Assembly (NCBI RefSeq): GCF_022605165.1
Contig: NC_063076.1
Span: forward strand, 1,426,001-1,490,000
Direction of reading: 5' to 3'
From: Purpureocillium takamizusanense
Lineage: Eukaryota; Ascomycota; Sordariomycetes; Hypocreales; Ophiocordycipitaceae
Length of the DNA stretch: 64,000 nt
Shown: positions 19,928 to 29,196 of the stretch, piece by piece
Position numbering within the stretch: the stretch's first letter is position 1
How the letters are laid out: each line of letters begins with the position of its first letter
Notes under the pieces: generated by a model
Databases searched by the model: none
The model's input: only the letters and a program-made list of their open reading frames with translations
Told to the model about the DNA's origin: nothing
Program-made: the position numbers and the translations under genes

Positions 19928-22702
19928 TCAAAGGCACGTGAAGCAAAAGTCTCGTCCGCAGCGGTACCCATCCAGCCCGCACGTCCTCGTCGTCCCGCCG
20001 GGGGTCCTGGTGATGCTGCTTGGGCTCACCACGTCGGTGGGGCGCCTCTTGATGGGCGTGTGATACACCTCTGTAGTGCGGGCGCTCGACTTCCAGATCT
20101 TGCGGCTAGACGGCGCGCCGGAGCTGAGGAACGGCACGGGGAGGCCCGCGCCACTGCCGCCTATGGCCCGGCCGAGCTCGTCGAGCTCCCTCTCATCATC
20201 GTCGTCCGCATCCCCCTCGGAGGATAGAAGAGAAAGGATGGAGCGGCGGGATGACGGGGCCCTTGTCGTGAGGATGGATGTGTGCCGTGGGGTGTGCGGC
20301 TTCGAGGGCGTGGCGGGAGCTTTGCTTGGGGTTGCCTTGGCTAGCGCGGGTTTCGTCGGCGACGACTTGGGAGTATCTCTGTGGTTGGGCTCTGGCGGCC
20401 GGCTGGCGGCCGTGGGCTTCTCTGATATGGCGTACGGCTCCTCAGCGACGGGTAAGGCCGGAGACACGCTGTTCTGGTCTTCTGATGCATCGATGCCAGT
20501 CTCCTGGTCCGTGGTGCCTGCCTGATCAGGCTTTTCGGTTTGGTCGTGAGCGACGGTGGCGTTTGCGCGCCTTGACTTCGATCGAGGTTTCGTTGAAGGA
20601 GAATCTGGCGCAGCGGCGCAGGTATCGCGTCTGCTCGTCTTCCGGTGTTCTTGCCGTTCTCGCCTTTCTCGCGGCAGGGTCTGAGACGTCTTACTGTCAT
20701 CCGAAAAACCAACACCTGGCTCAGCGTCGTTAGAGCATCGGGTGCATGCCGTCGGGACTTTCGTGTCGTCGAGCACAACCGCCTTTGAAGCTATGCGTCT
20801 GCTGGACTTGTTGTCGTCCGCCGCCGTTGATGTAGAGGCTATGGTTGCGTAGTCTTGCTCGTCCTGTTCTGTTGAGCTCAAGTTTGTTGCGGAGTCTCCT
20901 ATGCCAGAGTCGTGCAGCTCTGGCGAGGAGGCTCGGGTAGTCGTTCTCTTAGATCCACGCGACGTTGAGCGTGGCTTCGTTCCGGGGAATAGTGGCAACT
21001 CGTCGTCAGACAGCGCGAAAAGTGATGAGTTTGTTTCCCGGTGAAGTTCCCTCTTTCGACTTTTCTGGCCTCGACTTGAACGTGCTTGCTTGCGTGATGC
21101 GTTGCTGCCTTGTGGAGTTGGGATATTCGCGATCGCGAGCACGACTGGTTGAGCAGTGGTCGCGCTGGCGGTGCCGTTCGCGACATCCTGGTCTGACGAT
21201 GGCGGAATCTCATCCTGCGAGTCGGCCACTTCTTCCACTTCTTCAGCCACGTCGTTGAACTCCTCGTACTCGTTGCGCTTCGGCCAGGGTACAGATGGTA
21301 TCTGGACCATTATACTTCCCTGAGGCGGTCGCTTCTTTGTGATTTCGCTCTCGGATAGAGCTCCCCTGGAATTGACATGGCTCGGTATGCGACCCGACTG
21401 TATCCGCGAACATTGCTCTTGATCTTTAATTGCATCATTAAGCAGATGTGTTGCCTCCGAGACAACTCCAGGTTGTGGCTTTGGAACGGCAGCATCTGAA
21501 ACTGCCGGCGCAGGCCGCTCACCAGCCGTCTCAGGCTCTTTCCCCTTGGAAGATGCTTTGGTCTTGCTTTGCTCGGGACCCTCTGCGCATATGACTGGTG
21601 TTGTGGTTGCCTTCATCTTGCACTTTTTACTAGACTTCTTGACCCTTCTTTCGGTTTTGCTGGGGCCCTTGGCGTGGTTCAGGGGATCTTCCTCGAGACC
21701 TCGGGCCGCCCCTGCCGGCCTTTTCGCTCTATTAGGCTGTGCAGATTTCCCGGAGAGAATAGCGTCTTCATCGATGTCCTCCTCATCGTCGTCCTCTGTA
21801 CGCGTGGCAGTTGGCGGTAAGAGATACTTCATTGGCCTTGTCCTTGTCCTTGCTGGTGGTCGCGACGGCCCAAGCTGTCTAGAGCCAGTAGCAGAATCAG
21901 GCTCATCTTCTTTGAAGCGGTAGTTTGGAGCCCATATAGAGCTGCCTCCGTCTTGAGCTGGGAAGCTATATCGGTCTCCAGCCGAGGGCAAGAGCTTTGG
22001 TTGCTTCGGAAACAAGTCCGGCGGCTCCCATGGAGGGCAGGAGAAGAGGCTGGGGAGCCCCCAGGGGTCCATGGCAAATGGTGACGCGCCAAAGGCCAAG
22101 GGGGAGCCGCCGAAGGCTGCCGTAGAATCGAAGCCGCCGGGTGCGCCAGCGAATGTGCCTGATAGTAGAGATGGATATCCTGTATAAGGTGCCGTCGCGC
22201 GGGCGTGCGATGCGGGCACCAATGCTGTTGAGTGATGGCTGGGCTCTTGACCCTGTATGATTCGGTCTTCTTCATCTGCGTCTTCGCCTCCTGCATCTTC
22301 CTCGTAGTGCCGCGTATCCTTGCCGATTACATCCTCGTCCAGGAGGTCCTCGAGCAGTATTCCCTCATCGTCGTCATCGACGTCGTGTTCTGGACCTTCA
22401 AGTCCAACATCAACCTCGTTACGCATGTTCTGAAGGTGGCCGTTGTTGATGACAATCTCGCCCGTGACCATGTCGATCTCGTCGCCAATGCCCTCGAAGT
22501 TACGGCTGTATTTTTCGAAAATGTGCGCCATGGTGGCCTGAAAGCGATTGTCGGCATAGGCGCGCTCGAGGGACAGCTTGTAGCCGGGGTCTCGCTTGGC
22601 GCGGATTTCGTGAGGTTCGAAGAAGAGCTCGTCATCGTCCTCGCCGCCCGAGGGGTCGAACGGCGACTGGCCTTGCCGGCGTTTCTTTGCCGGCGGCTCC
22701 AT
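19928..22702 (-). CDS. SCM3: Scm3/HJURP-type CENP-A chaperone, single exon
   Basis: Chaperone that delivers the centromeric histone H3 variant to centromeres. The open frame from ATG 22702 gives 924 aa, far longer than yeast Scm3 (223 aa) but in line with long Pezizomycotina forms. The Scm3 domain is at residues 37-93: RDPGYKLSLERAYADNRF, then FEKYSRNFEGIGDEIDMVTG and EIVINNGHLQNM. A short basic patch (KKRR) precedes it. The middle 750 residues are disordered, rich in Ser/Pro/Lys/Asp, with acidic patches. The last 20 residues contain four cysteines in CX6CX4CX2C spacing after a TPGGT motif, a likely metal-binding knuckle. ATG 22702 is preferred over further upstream in-frame starts because MEPPAKKRR begins the conserved N-terminus. 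It is divergent from ATG6. Confidence 0.85.
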   Translation of the reverse strand: MEPPAKKRRQGQSPFDPSGGEDDDELFFEPHEIRAKRDPGYKLSLERAYADNRFQATMAHIFEKYSRNFEGIGDEIDMVTGEIVINNGHLQNMRNEVDVGLEGPEHDVDDDDEGILLEDLLDEDVIGKDTRHYEEDAGGEDADEEDRIIQGQEPSHHSTALVPASHARATAPYTGYPSLLSGTFAGAPGGFDSTAAFGGSPLAFGASPFAMDPWGLPSLFSCPPWEPPDLFPKQPKLLPSAGDRYSFPAQDGGSSIWAPNYRFKEDEPDSATGSRQLGPSRPPARTRTRPMKYLLPPTATRTEDDDEEDIDEDAILSGKSAQPNRAKRPAGAARGLEEDPLNHAKGPSKTERRVKKSSKKCKMKATTTPVICAEGPEQSKTKASSKGKEPETAGERPAPAVSDAAVPKPQPGVVSEATHLLNDAIKDQEQCSRIQSGRIPSHVNSRGALSESEITKKRPPQGSIMVQIPSVPWPKRNEYEEFNDVAEEVEEVADSQDEIPPSSDQDVANGTASATTAQPVVLAIANIPTPQGSNASRKQARSSRGQKSRKRELHRETNSSLFALSDDELPLFPGTKPRSTSRGSKRTTTRASSPELHDSGIGDSATNLSSTEQDEQDYATIASTSTAADDNKSSRRIASKAVVLDDTKVPTACTRCSNDAEPGVGFSDDSKTSQTLPRERRERQEHRKTSRRDTCAAAPDSPSTKPRSKSRRANATVAHDQTEKPDQAGTTDQETGIDASEDQNSVSPALPVAEEPYAISEKPTAASRPPEPNHRDTPKSSPTKPALAKATPSKAPATPSKPHTPRHTSILTTRAPSSRRSILSLLSSEGDADDDDERELDELGRAIGGSGAGLPVPFLSSGAPSSRKIWKSSARTTEVYHTPIKRRPTDVVSPSSITRTPGGTTRTCGLDGYRCGRDFCFTCL

Positions 22703-23463
22703 TGCGAGTGGCGAAGGCGACGGCGCCCGGGCATGCGATCTATCAATTACACATTTGTGGAAGGAGCCGTGCCGGCGCAATCGCGGACGCGGGCAGAGGT
22801 GGTTTGAGGTGGTGGTTGGTGCGGGATTCCTTGGGCGGGAGCGAAGCGTTGGAGGAGCAACGTCAACCGTCTCCCGCACTGCCCGAGTGGACGGCGGGGG
22901 AGGTGACCTCACCTAGTACAGTACCATGCTGGGGTTCAGTGGAGGGAGTTGGAGCTCCACAGGGATGCTGCAGCTGCAGCGCCTCCCTAGAACCTAGGCA
23001 GTCTTTGCCCGCTATAAACCGCCCGCCCACCGGGATGCAGTGGACGGGATGCAGCCGGAGGCGCGTCATGGCGTGCTCGACCTCAGAGCGCCACCGCGTA
23101 AATTGCCTTCGGCCCCGCGCTCAATCCACCAGCGGCTGGAAGCGCTGCCTCAGCGCCATCCCAACCTACTCGGTAGGTTATCAGTGCCGCAGCCCGTGCA
23201 GTCCCTGAGTGCCCTGGCCAGCCCTGCTGCAGTGAATGGGGGCACTGCGCCGGGACTCGACGTCACCTCCACTGCTTCGCGCAACGCACCTTCATTCTAA
23301 GCTCCCCTCCAGCATCCATCCACCTCTTTTGACCACGCTCGTCCCGATTCTCCTGCCCAGGCAAGACACGACTGTCTGCATCGACAGCCCCTTGCGATGG
23401 GCGGCGACCAGTAGTGCACAGTTCAATAACATCGCTGCTCCTGTGTCTGGCCTGCCGACCGCC
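22703..23463. promoter_or_regulatory. Divergent SCM3/ATG6 promoter region
   Basis: 761 bp shared upstream region. It is rich in CTGCAG and CAGTGG words and contains gatgctgcagctgcagcg near 22963-22980. No coding sequence is supported. Confidence 0.5.
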
Positions 23464-24980
23464 ATGTACTGTCAAAAGTGCCGCCAGCCCTTGAGGCTGG
23501 ATGGGTCTTTGGAGGATCTGAACCCAGCTGCATACGACCTCATTGTTTGTAAGTGCCCTCGCTGGCCCCCTACCGCGCTCGATCATAGCTGAACTCTTTT
23601 GCAGCGTCATCAAGTCCTCAGACGTCGAAAAAGTCGCACCAAAATCGGTCGTCAGCCCTGCAAGCACCCGAGCAAGCGAGGAAAGCCTTCTATGACAGCG
23701 TATCACAGAAGGCCGGCCCGCCGACCTTCAAACGACACCATGGACACCATCCGCGCGACTCCGCAATGTCGTTCATCTATTTGACCGAGTCTCAGGTGGG
23801 CGGCCATCCCCAGCCGCAGGCGCATGCACCCGAGCGACCAGATCCTGTACCGACGCGGCGCGCGAGCTCGAGCAAGGAACCTCGCCCAGAGCCGCCTAAA
23901 AGTGACGAGATGGACCGGATAAACAGACTGTTCGAGATCCTCTCCGCAAGATCCGACATCGACCATCCCGTCTGTGTGGACTGCACCGAGCTGCTCGTGG
24001 ACGGATACCAGAGGAAACTCGATGTTGCTTCCAAGGAAAGGGACGCCTACGTGAGATACTTGAGCCAAGTGCAGTCGGAGCAGCCAAGCTCAGAAGACAT
24101 CAAATCGCGACAAGAAGCGCTCAAAAAGGCAGAAAAGGATAGGGCGGTGGCTTTGGAGGAACTCAAGAAGCTGGAGAAGGAGAAAGAAGCTCTCGACGAG
24201 GAGCTTGTGGCTCTCGAAGAAGAATCCCGGCAGTTGGACAAGGACGAAGAGGCTTTCTGGAGAGAGAGAAACGCCTTCGCGACTACCATGGCAGACTTTC
24301 AAGCGGAGAGAGACAGCGTCAACGCCAAGTACAGCAACGACTCCCAGCTTCTCGACAAATTGCAGAGGTCCAATGTGTATAACGACACATTCTGCATCAG
24401 TCACGACGGCAGCTTCGCGACCGTCAACGGGTTGCGGCTCGGGAGGCTGTCCAACAAGCCCGTGGACTGGCCCGAGATCAACGCGGCTTGGGGCCACGCC
24501 TTGCTGCTGCTCGTCACCGTCGCCGACAAGCTCGAGTACAAGTTTCAGGGTTACGACCCCCAGCCGATGGGGAGCACCTCCAAGATCGTGCGGTACGATG
24601 CGTCGAGTCCATCGTCGAGCAGGCTCGGCTCTCGAGCAATGCAGCCGCCGCCGAAGAAGCACGTCTTGGAGCTTTACAGCTCAGGGGACATGCCGCTGGG
24701 TTTGACGTTTATGCACCGCAAATTCGACAACGCCATGGTTGCGTTTCTGGAGCTCGTGCGGCAACTGGGCGTGCTCGTCCAAAGGAAGACGGAGCCGACG
24801 GGAAACATGTTGACGCTGCCGTACAGGATCGAGGGCGACAAGATCGGGGATGTGAGCATCAAGCTGGGCATTGCACAGGACGATGGCTGGACGAAGGCGT
24901 GTAAGCTCACGCTCACGTGCTGCAAGTTTCTCTTGGCCCACGCAAGCAATGTAGGCGCAAGCGCCAGGAATGCAGAGTAA
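23464..24980 (+). CDS. ATG6: Beclin 1 homologue Atg6/Vps30, two exons
   Basis: Core subunit of both Vps34 PI3-kinase complexes (autophagy and endosomal sorting). Exons are 23464-23548 and 23605-24980 with a 56-nt intron; 486 aa. The N-terminus MYCQKCRQPLRLDGSLEDLNP has the family CxxC. A second CxxC is in HPVCVDCTELL. The SFIYLTESQV segment corresponds to the conserved stretch before the coiled coil. The coiled coil itself (about residues 165-270) is visible as KKAEKDRAVALEELKKLEKE. The C-terminal BARA domain begins near NDTFCISHDGSFATVNGLRL and includes WPEINAAWGHALLLLVTVA and YKFQGYDPQPMGSTSKI. Length agrees with fungal orthologues. Its partner ATG14 is at 12743-14237. Confidence 0.95.
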
Positions 24981-25564
24981 CGCGCGGTTTGCACTGCCTT
25001 TTGTGTCGAACTACCTAGTTAGCGTTAACCGGGGTTCTAACTAGTATAAGCGTGCGTGGCAGGCAGCGACGAGATTGAGGGCGATGTCTTTGGCGCTTAT
25101 TTATTTTTGGACTCATGGCGGTTACGTCTGGCGCACAGGCGGACATGGGCTCGATCGAGTATTGATTGCAATTTGGGATACCACGAAAGCACAGCAACTT
25201 TGTTTTGTTCTTTGATAGATGTAATAGCTAGATGGTAGTAGTAGGCTGGAGACTTTGATACAGTCAAATGCTGATTTACAGAGCCCAGTTATTGCGCGAA
25301 GGCAGTGTGAGGCCGGGACAAGAGAGTATTTGGGGGCGGCTGCGGCGGTGACGATCCCGGTCGCAGCTCATTATTCGTTGACGGTCCAATGTGCAATGCA
25401 AGGCATCCTCCTGACGTTGCATGACATGGGTGATGTTATATAGACTACAAGAGACGGCTGAGCCTCGCAGCAACCACCACCACCACCTTCCTTCTTGTCC
25501 CTCAAGGTCGGTCGGTCGCATCTCTTTGCGCAACCCTCCCCAACCGGGGCGAGATGCCACCGTG
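24981..25564. other. Spacer between ATG6 and the membrane-protein gene
   Basis: 3' flank of ATG6 and 5' flank of the next gene. The frame of the downstream gene stays open upstream to about 25421, but its conserved sequence starts at 25565. Nothing else is seen. Confidence 0.5.
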
Positions 25565-27610
25565 ATGATCTCCTTCTCTCCCAACTGCACGCTCCCGTCG
25601 AGCGGGCCGGGGTTCGTCTCCGCGCCCAACGTCCGTTCGACCCTCGACATCGTCTGGAGCTGCGTCTCCATCCTGCTGCTCTCGAGCTGGTCCATCCAGC
25701 ACCTCAACGTGCCGCCGCAGTTCGAGCCCAAGAGCAAGAGGCAGGTGTTCCGGCGGAGAATGTTCTTTTTGTTCCGCAAGCTCAAGTGGATGCTGGCCAC
25801 GCTGGTCGCGCCCGAGACGCTCTTCGCCTTCGCCCTCACGGATTACGTCTCGGCGCACGAGTATACCAGGGCCCTGCGGGAGGCCGCCGACGCGGACGGC
25901 GTGCCTTGGAGCAAGACGCATACGTACTTTGCCGACATGGGGGGGTTCGCGCTCCGCTTCCCGCCTGTCGACTCTACTACTGCTACTACTATTACTGCTG
26001 CTACTACTGCTGCTACTAGTACAACGACGAGGGCGCGCGAATACGAATGCGCAGCAACAAGTGATGTTGCGATGGGGCGGCAGCGCCAGCGTATAGGGAG
26101 TTTGCGACCCAACAGTCCGTCTGGGGGTTCAGACAATACTACTACCGCTGAGAGCCTTGTTGATGATGCGGGCAGCGTCATCTCGCGGCCGCGGTCTACG
26201 GGATCCTTGCATCCGGGACTAGAGTCGGAGCCTCAACTGCCCTTGTTGGAGGCCAACGCCCAATTGCCTTTGGGGGTCGACACTCGTCATGAAGATGTCG
26301 AGACCCAACGACCTTTGGAAGTCAACGTGCAACTGCCTTTGCAGGTCCAGACCCAACTGCCTTTGGAGGTCAACACGCAAGTGCCAGTGGAAGTCAACAC
26401 CCAATTGCCTTTGGAGAGCAACACCCAATGGCCCTCGGAGGCCAACAGCACTCACCTTGAAGATGTCGAGAGCCAGGCAGCACCAGACAGCATCAACACA
26501 TCAAGTCCAGAGCCAGGCCAGGACCCGAAGAATCCTGAGCCCAAGGATCAGCTCGCAGATTCCACAGACTCTACACGGGCAGCGGCACTGTCTCTGTGGA
26601 GGGGGCTGCGGCGCCATCTCAGGGTCGAGGTGGAATCCGCGTCTTGGTCGTATGGGCGGCTTGCATGGCGGCCCAGCGCAGCCCACACGGCGCTCGGGGA
26701 GGAAGTCTTGGCCCGCCTCGCGACACGCTTCGCGGATGACAGGCTGGGCACCACGCACCTGGCGCGGGCCGTCCTCCGCATGGAAGGAGACGTTTGGGTC
26801 CTCTCGGCGTCGCAGCTTTACGAGGCGTGGAAGAGCGGCCTCGTCGGCAAGCTGCCGCACATCACCGAAGACGACATCTCCGACAAGAGCAAGGGCGACG
26901 CCCTAGGAAAGGTAGTCGCGCTCATTCAAGTGTCTTGGCTCGTGCTCCAGCTGGTGGCGAGAGCCATCACTGGCAAGTCGTCGACTCCTCTCGAGGTCAT
27001 GACCCTGTCGTTTGCCGTCTGCACCTTTATCATCTACATCCTTCTCCTGGACCACCCGCAGGACGTCATGTCCCCCGTGTACATTCGGCCCAACAGGAGC
27101 TGCAGAGCAGAGGACATGGAGACGCTGGCGCGCGTGTCTCAAGACCGTTTCTGGGGCGGCAGGTTTCGCAACAACGCCATCGCCAACAATACGATTCCCA
27201 CCATCCATCTGCCGTCGCAGTACCGCGGGGCTAGGACCGCCGTTCACTTCGTCGCCGGGGCTGGAATCGCTGGCGTCATTTTCGGCAGCGTCCACCTCGT
27301 GGCGTGGAACATGCAGTTCCCTACGAAGACGGAGGAGATCCTGTGGAAAGTCTCGGCGCTCTTCACGGCCCTGGCGCCCGTGGTTGCCACGGTCGTCCAA
27401 GGCTCCACCAACTTTGTGTTTCGGAGGATCAACGGCCGTCCTGTCCGCGTGGGGCAGGATATTGGATGCACAGCGCTGCTCGGCCTGCAGATTCTGGCGT
27501 TTGTGTTGGCGCGGGCGTTCTTGGTTGTTGAGGCGTTTCGGTCGTTGTACTTTCTTCCGCCAGATGCCTTCCGTGCCACTTGGGCGGCGAATATACCACA
27601 TGTCGGGTGA
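25565..27610 (+). CDS. Multi-pass membrane protein, function unknown, with repeat-rich insertion
   Basis: An intronless frame of 681 aa starting MISFSPNCTLPSSGPGF. A membrane segment lies near residues 27-47 (IVWSCVSILLLSSWSIQHL). A strongly conserved-looking block follows: MFFLFRKLKWMLATLVAPET and KTHTYFADMGGFALRF. Residues about 135-340 are low complexity: a Thr/Ala run coded by a microsatellite, then 8-residue repeats of the QLPLEVNT type. At least four more hydrophobic segments fill the C-terminal part (e.g. LSFAVCTFIIYILLL, FVAGAGIAGVIFGSVHLVAW, ALLGLQILAFVLARAFLVV). I recognise the layout as an abundant lineage-expanded fungal membrane family often annotated only as hypothetical; no activity can be assigned. 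The start could be as far up as 25421, but the codons before 25565 look non-coding. Confidence 0.8.
   Translation: MISFSPNCTLPSSGPGFVSAPNVRSTLDIVWSCVSILLLSSWSIQHLNVPPQFEPKSKRQVFRRRMFFLFRKLKWMLATLVAPETLFAFALTDYVSAHEYTRALREAADADGVPWSKTHTYFADMGGFALRFPPVDSTTATTITAATTAATSTTTRAREYECAATSDVAMGRQRQRIGSLRPNSPSGGSDNTTTAESLVDDAGSVISRPRSTGSLHPGLESEPQLPLLEANAQLPLGVDTRHEDVETQRPLEVNVQLPLQVQTQLPLEVNTQVPVEVNTQLPLESNTQWPSEANSTHLEDVESQAAPDSINTSSPEPGQDPKNPEPKDQLADSTDSTRAAALSLWRGLRRHLRVEVESASWSYGRLAWRPSAAHTALGEEVLARLATRFADDRLGTTHLARAVLRMEGDVWVLSASQLYEAWKSGLVGKLPHITEDDISDKSKGDALGKVVALIQVSWLVLQLVARAITGKSSTPLEVMTLSFAVCTFIIYILLLDHPQDVMSPVYIRPNRSCRAEDMETLARVSQDRFWGGRFRNNAIANNTIPTIHLPSQYRGARTAVHFVAGAGIAGVIFGSVHLVAWNMQFPTKTEEILWKVSALFTALAPVVATVVQGSTNFVFRRINGRPVRVGQDIGCTALLGLQILAFVLARAFLVVEAFRSLYFLPPDAFRATWAANIPHVG
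25971..26030 (+). repeat. Coding ACT/GCT trinucleotide microsatellite
   Basis: Imperfect tact/actgct trinucleotide run inside the membrane-protein gene, translated as Thr and Ala residues (TTATTITAATTAATSTTT). It is likely length-variable between strains. Confidence 0.8.
26222..26452 (+). repeat. 24-bp coding minisatellite (QLPLEVNT units)
   Basis: About eight imperfect 24-bp units, each coding for an 8-residue motif of the type Gln-Leu-Pro-Leu-Glu-Val-Asn-Thr. The clearest are at 26325-26425. Units keep frame, so copy-number changes would not break the gene. Confidence 0.8.
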
Positions 27611-28672
27611 GTGATATCGGGGCCAAAAACGAGGGGCTTGGTGATGTAGACGTGGAGTTGTAATGATATCAAGATGATCTTGTAGAACACAGTGCACAGA
27701 GCGTTACGGGCAGCGATCTCTTGATAGATGCTTTTGATAGATGCTTTGCGGCTTGACATCTGCAACAAAAGAGCAGAAGAAGTTGATCAACGACAAGTTA
27801 GCACTCGCTAGGCGTAGCTGCCTCAAAGTTACTTCGTAATTCGTATATACCAACCATCACGGAGGTCCCAGCACATGCGCCAAGCCACTTCTTCCTGGCC
27901 ATGAAAGCATCAAGCTCATACGATTGAAAGCAACCACAGGACAGACGTAAGTGCCGTGAACGACAGCTGAGTGAGCGTGACCGGTCCTTCAAGGCCGCAG
28001 GCGAGGCGGCGAGGCGCCAATGGCGACGATTGGTGAGGCTGCTCAAAAGGCGTCCCGAGTCCTGCACATCCCCGCAGAAACAGTGAGCGAGCGAGCGAGG
28101 CAATGGTGGAGAGGTGCATGCCGTACCATGCATGCATGCACGCATGCCATGAGCCGCAGCCGACACCGAGGGCATCCCTGCCTTGTTAGTCCTGGCTGTT
28201 TCTTGTCCAGCCCGTGATGCGCAGGGATGGAAGAGCAAGTAAGAATGCCGAAAGTCTGCCTTATGCAGGCGGAGCCGCACACCTTTGGGACGCGGACTGC
28301 TGTGCCACCGCCGTCACAGGATCCGTAGCTCGTTCCAGCAACTTCAAATCCGAGATCTGAATTGAACGGATCCATTTGCCTTACAGCCCGATGCGAGCCT
28401 ACTATAGTTATATACCCACAGCAGCATGCAGTGTTGCGCAACTGGCCCCTGGACAGCCTCGCCCCACGGAACCTCCCCGAGTCCCGGGGGTGGTACTTTA
28501 GTACGAAGTACGAACAGAAGTGGGCTTTGAGGTGTCGTGGATGGTGCTTCCAGCGCCCAGAGGCCGCAACACAGGTCCAGCCCGGCGGCACTTTGCCCGC
28601 TGAGGTGCCACTGCTGACAGGTCGTGTGGCGCAGACTGACAGGGCATCTAGTGGAGAGGCGGGGCGGGCAGC

Positions 28673-28697
28673 CAGCCCAGCCCAGCCCAGCCCAGCC
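28673..28697 (+). repeat. (CCCAG)n microsatellite
   Basis: Five tandem CCCAG/CCAGC pentamers in a row in the spacer before the AAA+ ATPase gene. Confidence 0.75.
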
Positions 28698-29026
28698 AGC
28701 ACCAGCGCGGGGGGGAAGGTAGGTTGCCTGCGGCTGAGCCCGGCCGTCTTGGGCGCCTACCTCAATTGCACTAACTTTCCATTCCAACAGTGGACTACTA
28801 CGAAGATACCTCGCATCGCCTAGTATGAGTATGAGAGCCTCTGACGAGGGCGGGAGAGCAGGGCTTCCAGGTACGTTCATGGTGACCACTGACCGCTGGC
28901 CACGGACAGCCACCACCACCATCACCGCCGCCCCCTCTTGCTGCCGCGACATGTCAAGTTCCTTCTCCAGGCATCAGCCCGCCTCGGACCGCAGCATGGC
29001 AGCCGGCTGCATTGTGGCTGACTGCC

Positions 29027-29052
29027 TGGCCGTGAATATATATTCACGGCCA
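29027..29052. repeat. Perfect 26-bp palindrome upstream of AAA+ gene
   Basis: TGGCCGTGAATAT followed immediately by its exact reverse complement, with no spacer. It ends 145 bp before the start codon of the AAA+ ATPase gene. It could be a dimeric regulator site or a cruciform-forming sequence; no known motif is recognised. Confidence 0.85.
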
Positions 29053-29196
29053 TGACCCCAACGCCTGGTCCGGCACAAGGCCCAGCATTCTCGCGCTCCA
29101 TCACTTACACAAGGGAACGATCATATCGCCCTGGCCCCTGAGCAGCGACGAAGCCCAAGTCTTACAACCGCCTCTACCGTCCCCTACGCCGACATT

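Larger units (their letters stand above)
27611..29196. other. 1.6-kb spacer without a supported gene
   Basis: Contains a duplicated tttgatagatgc near 27720-27745, a gcatgcatgcacgcatgc alternating run near 28129-28147, a (CCCAG)n tract at 28673-28697, a gtacgaagtacga word at 28501-28513, and a perfect palindrome at 29027-29052. Short open frames here show no family features. Confidence 0.55.
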
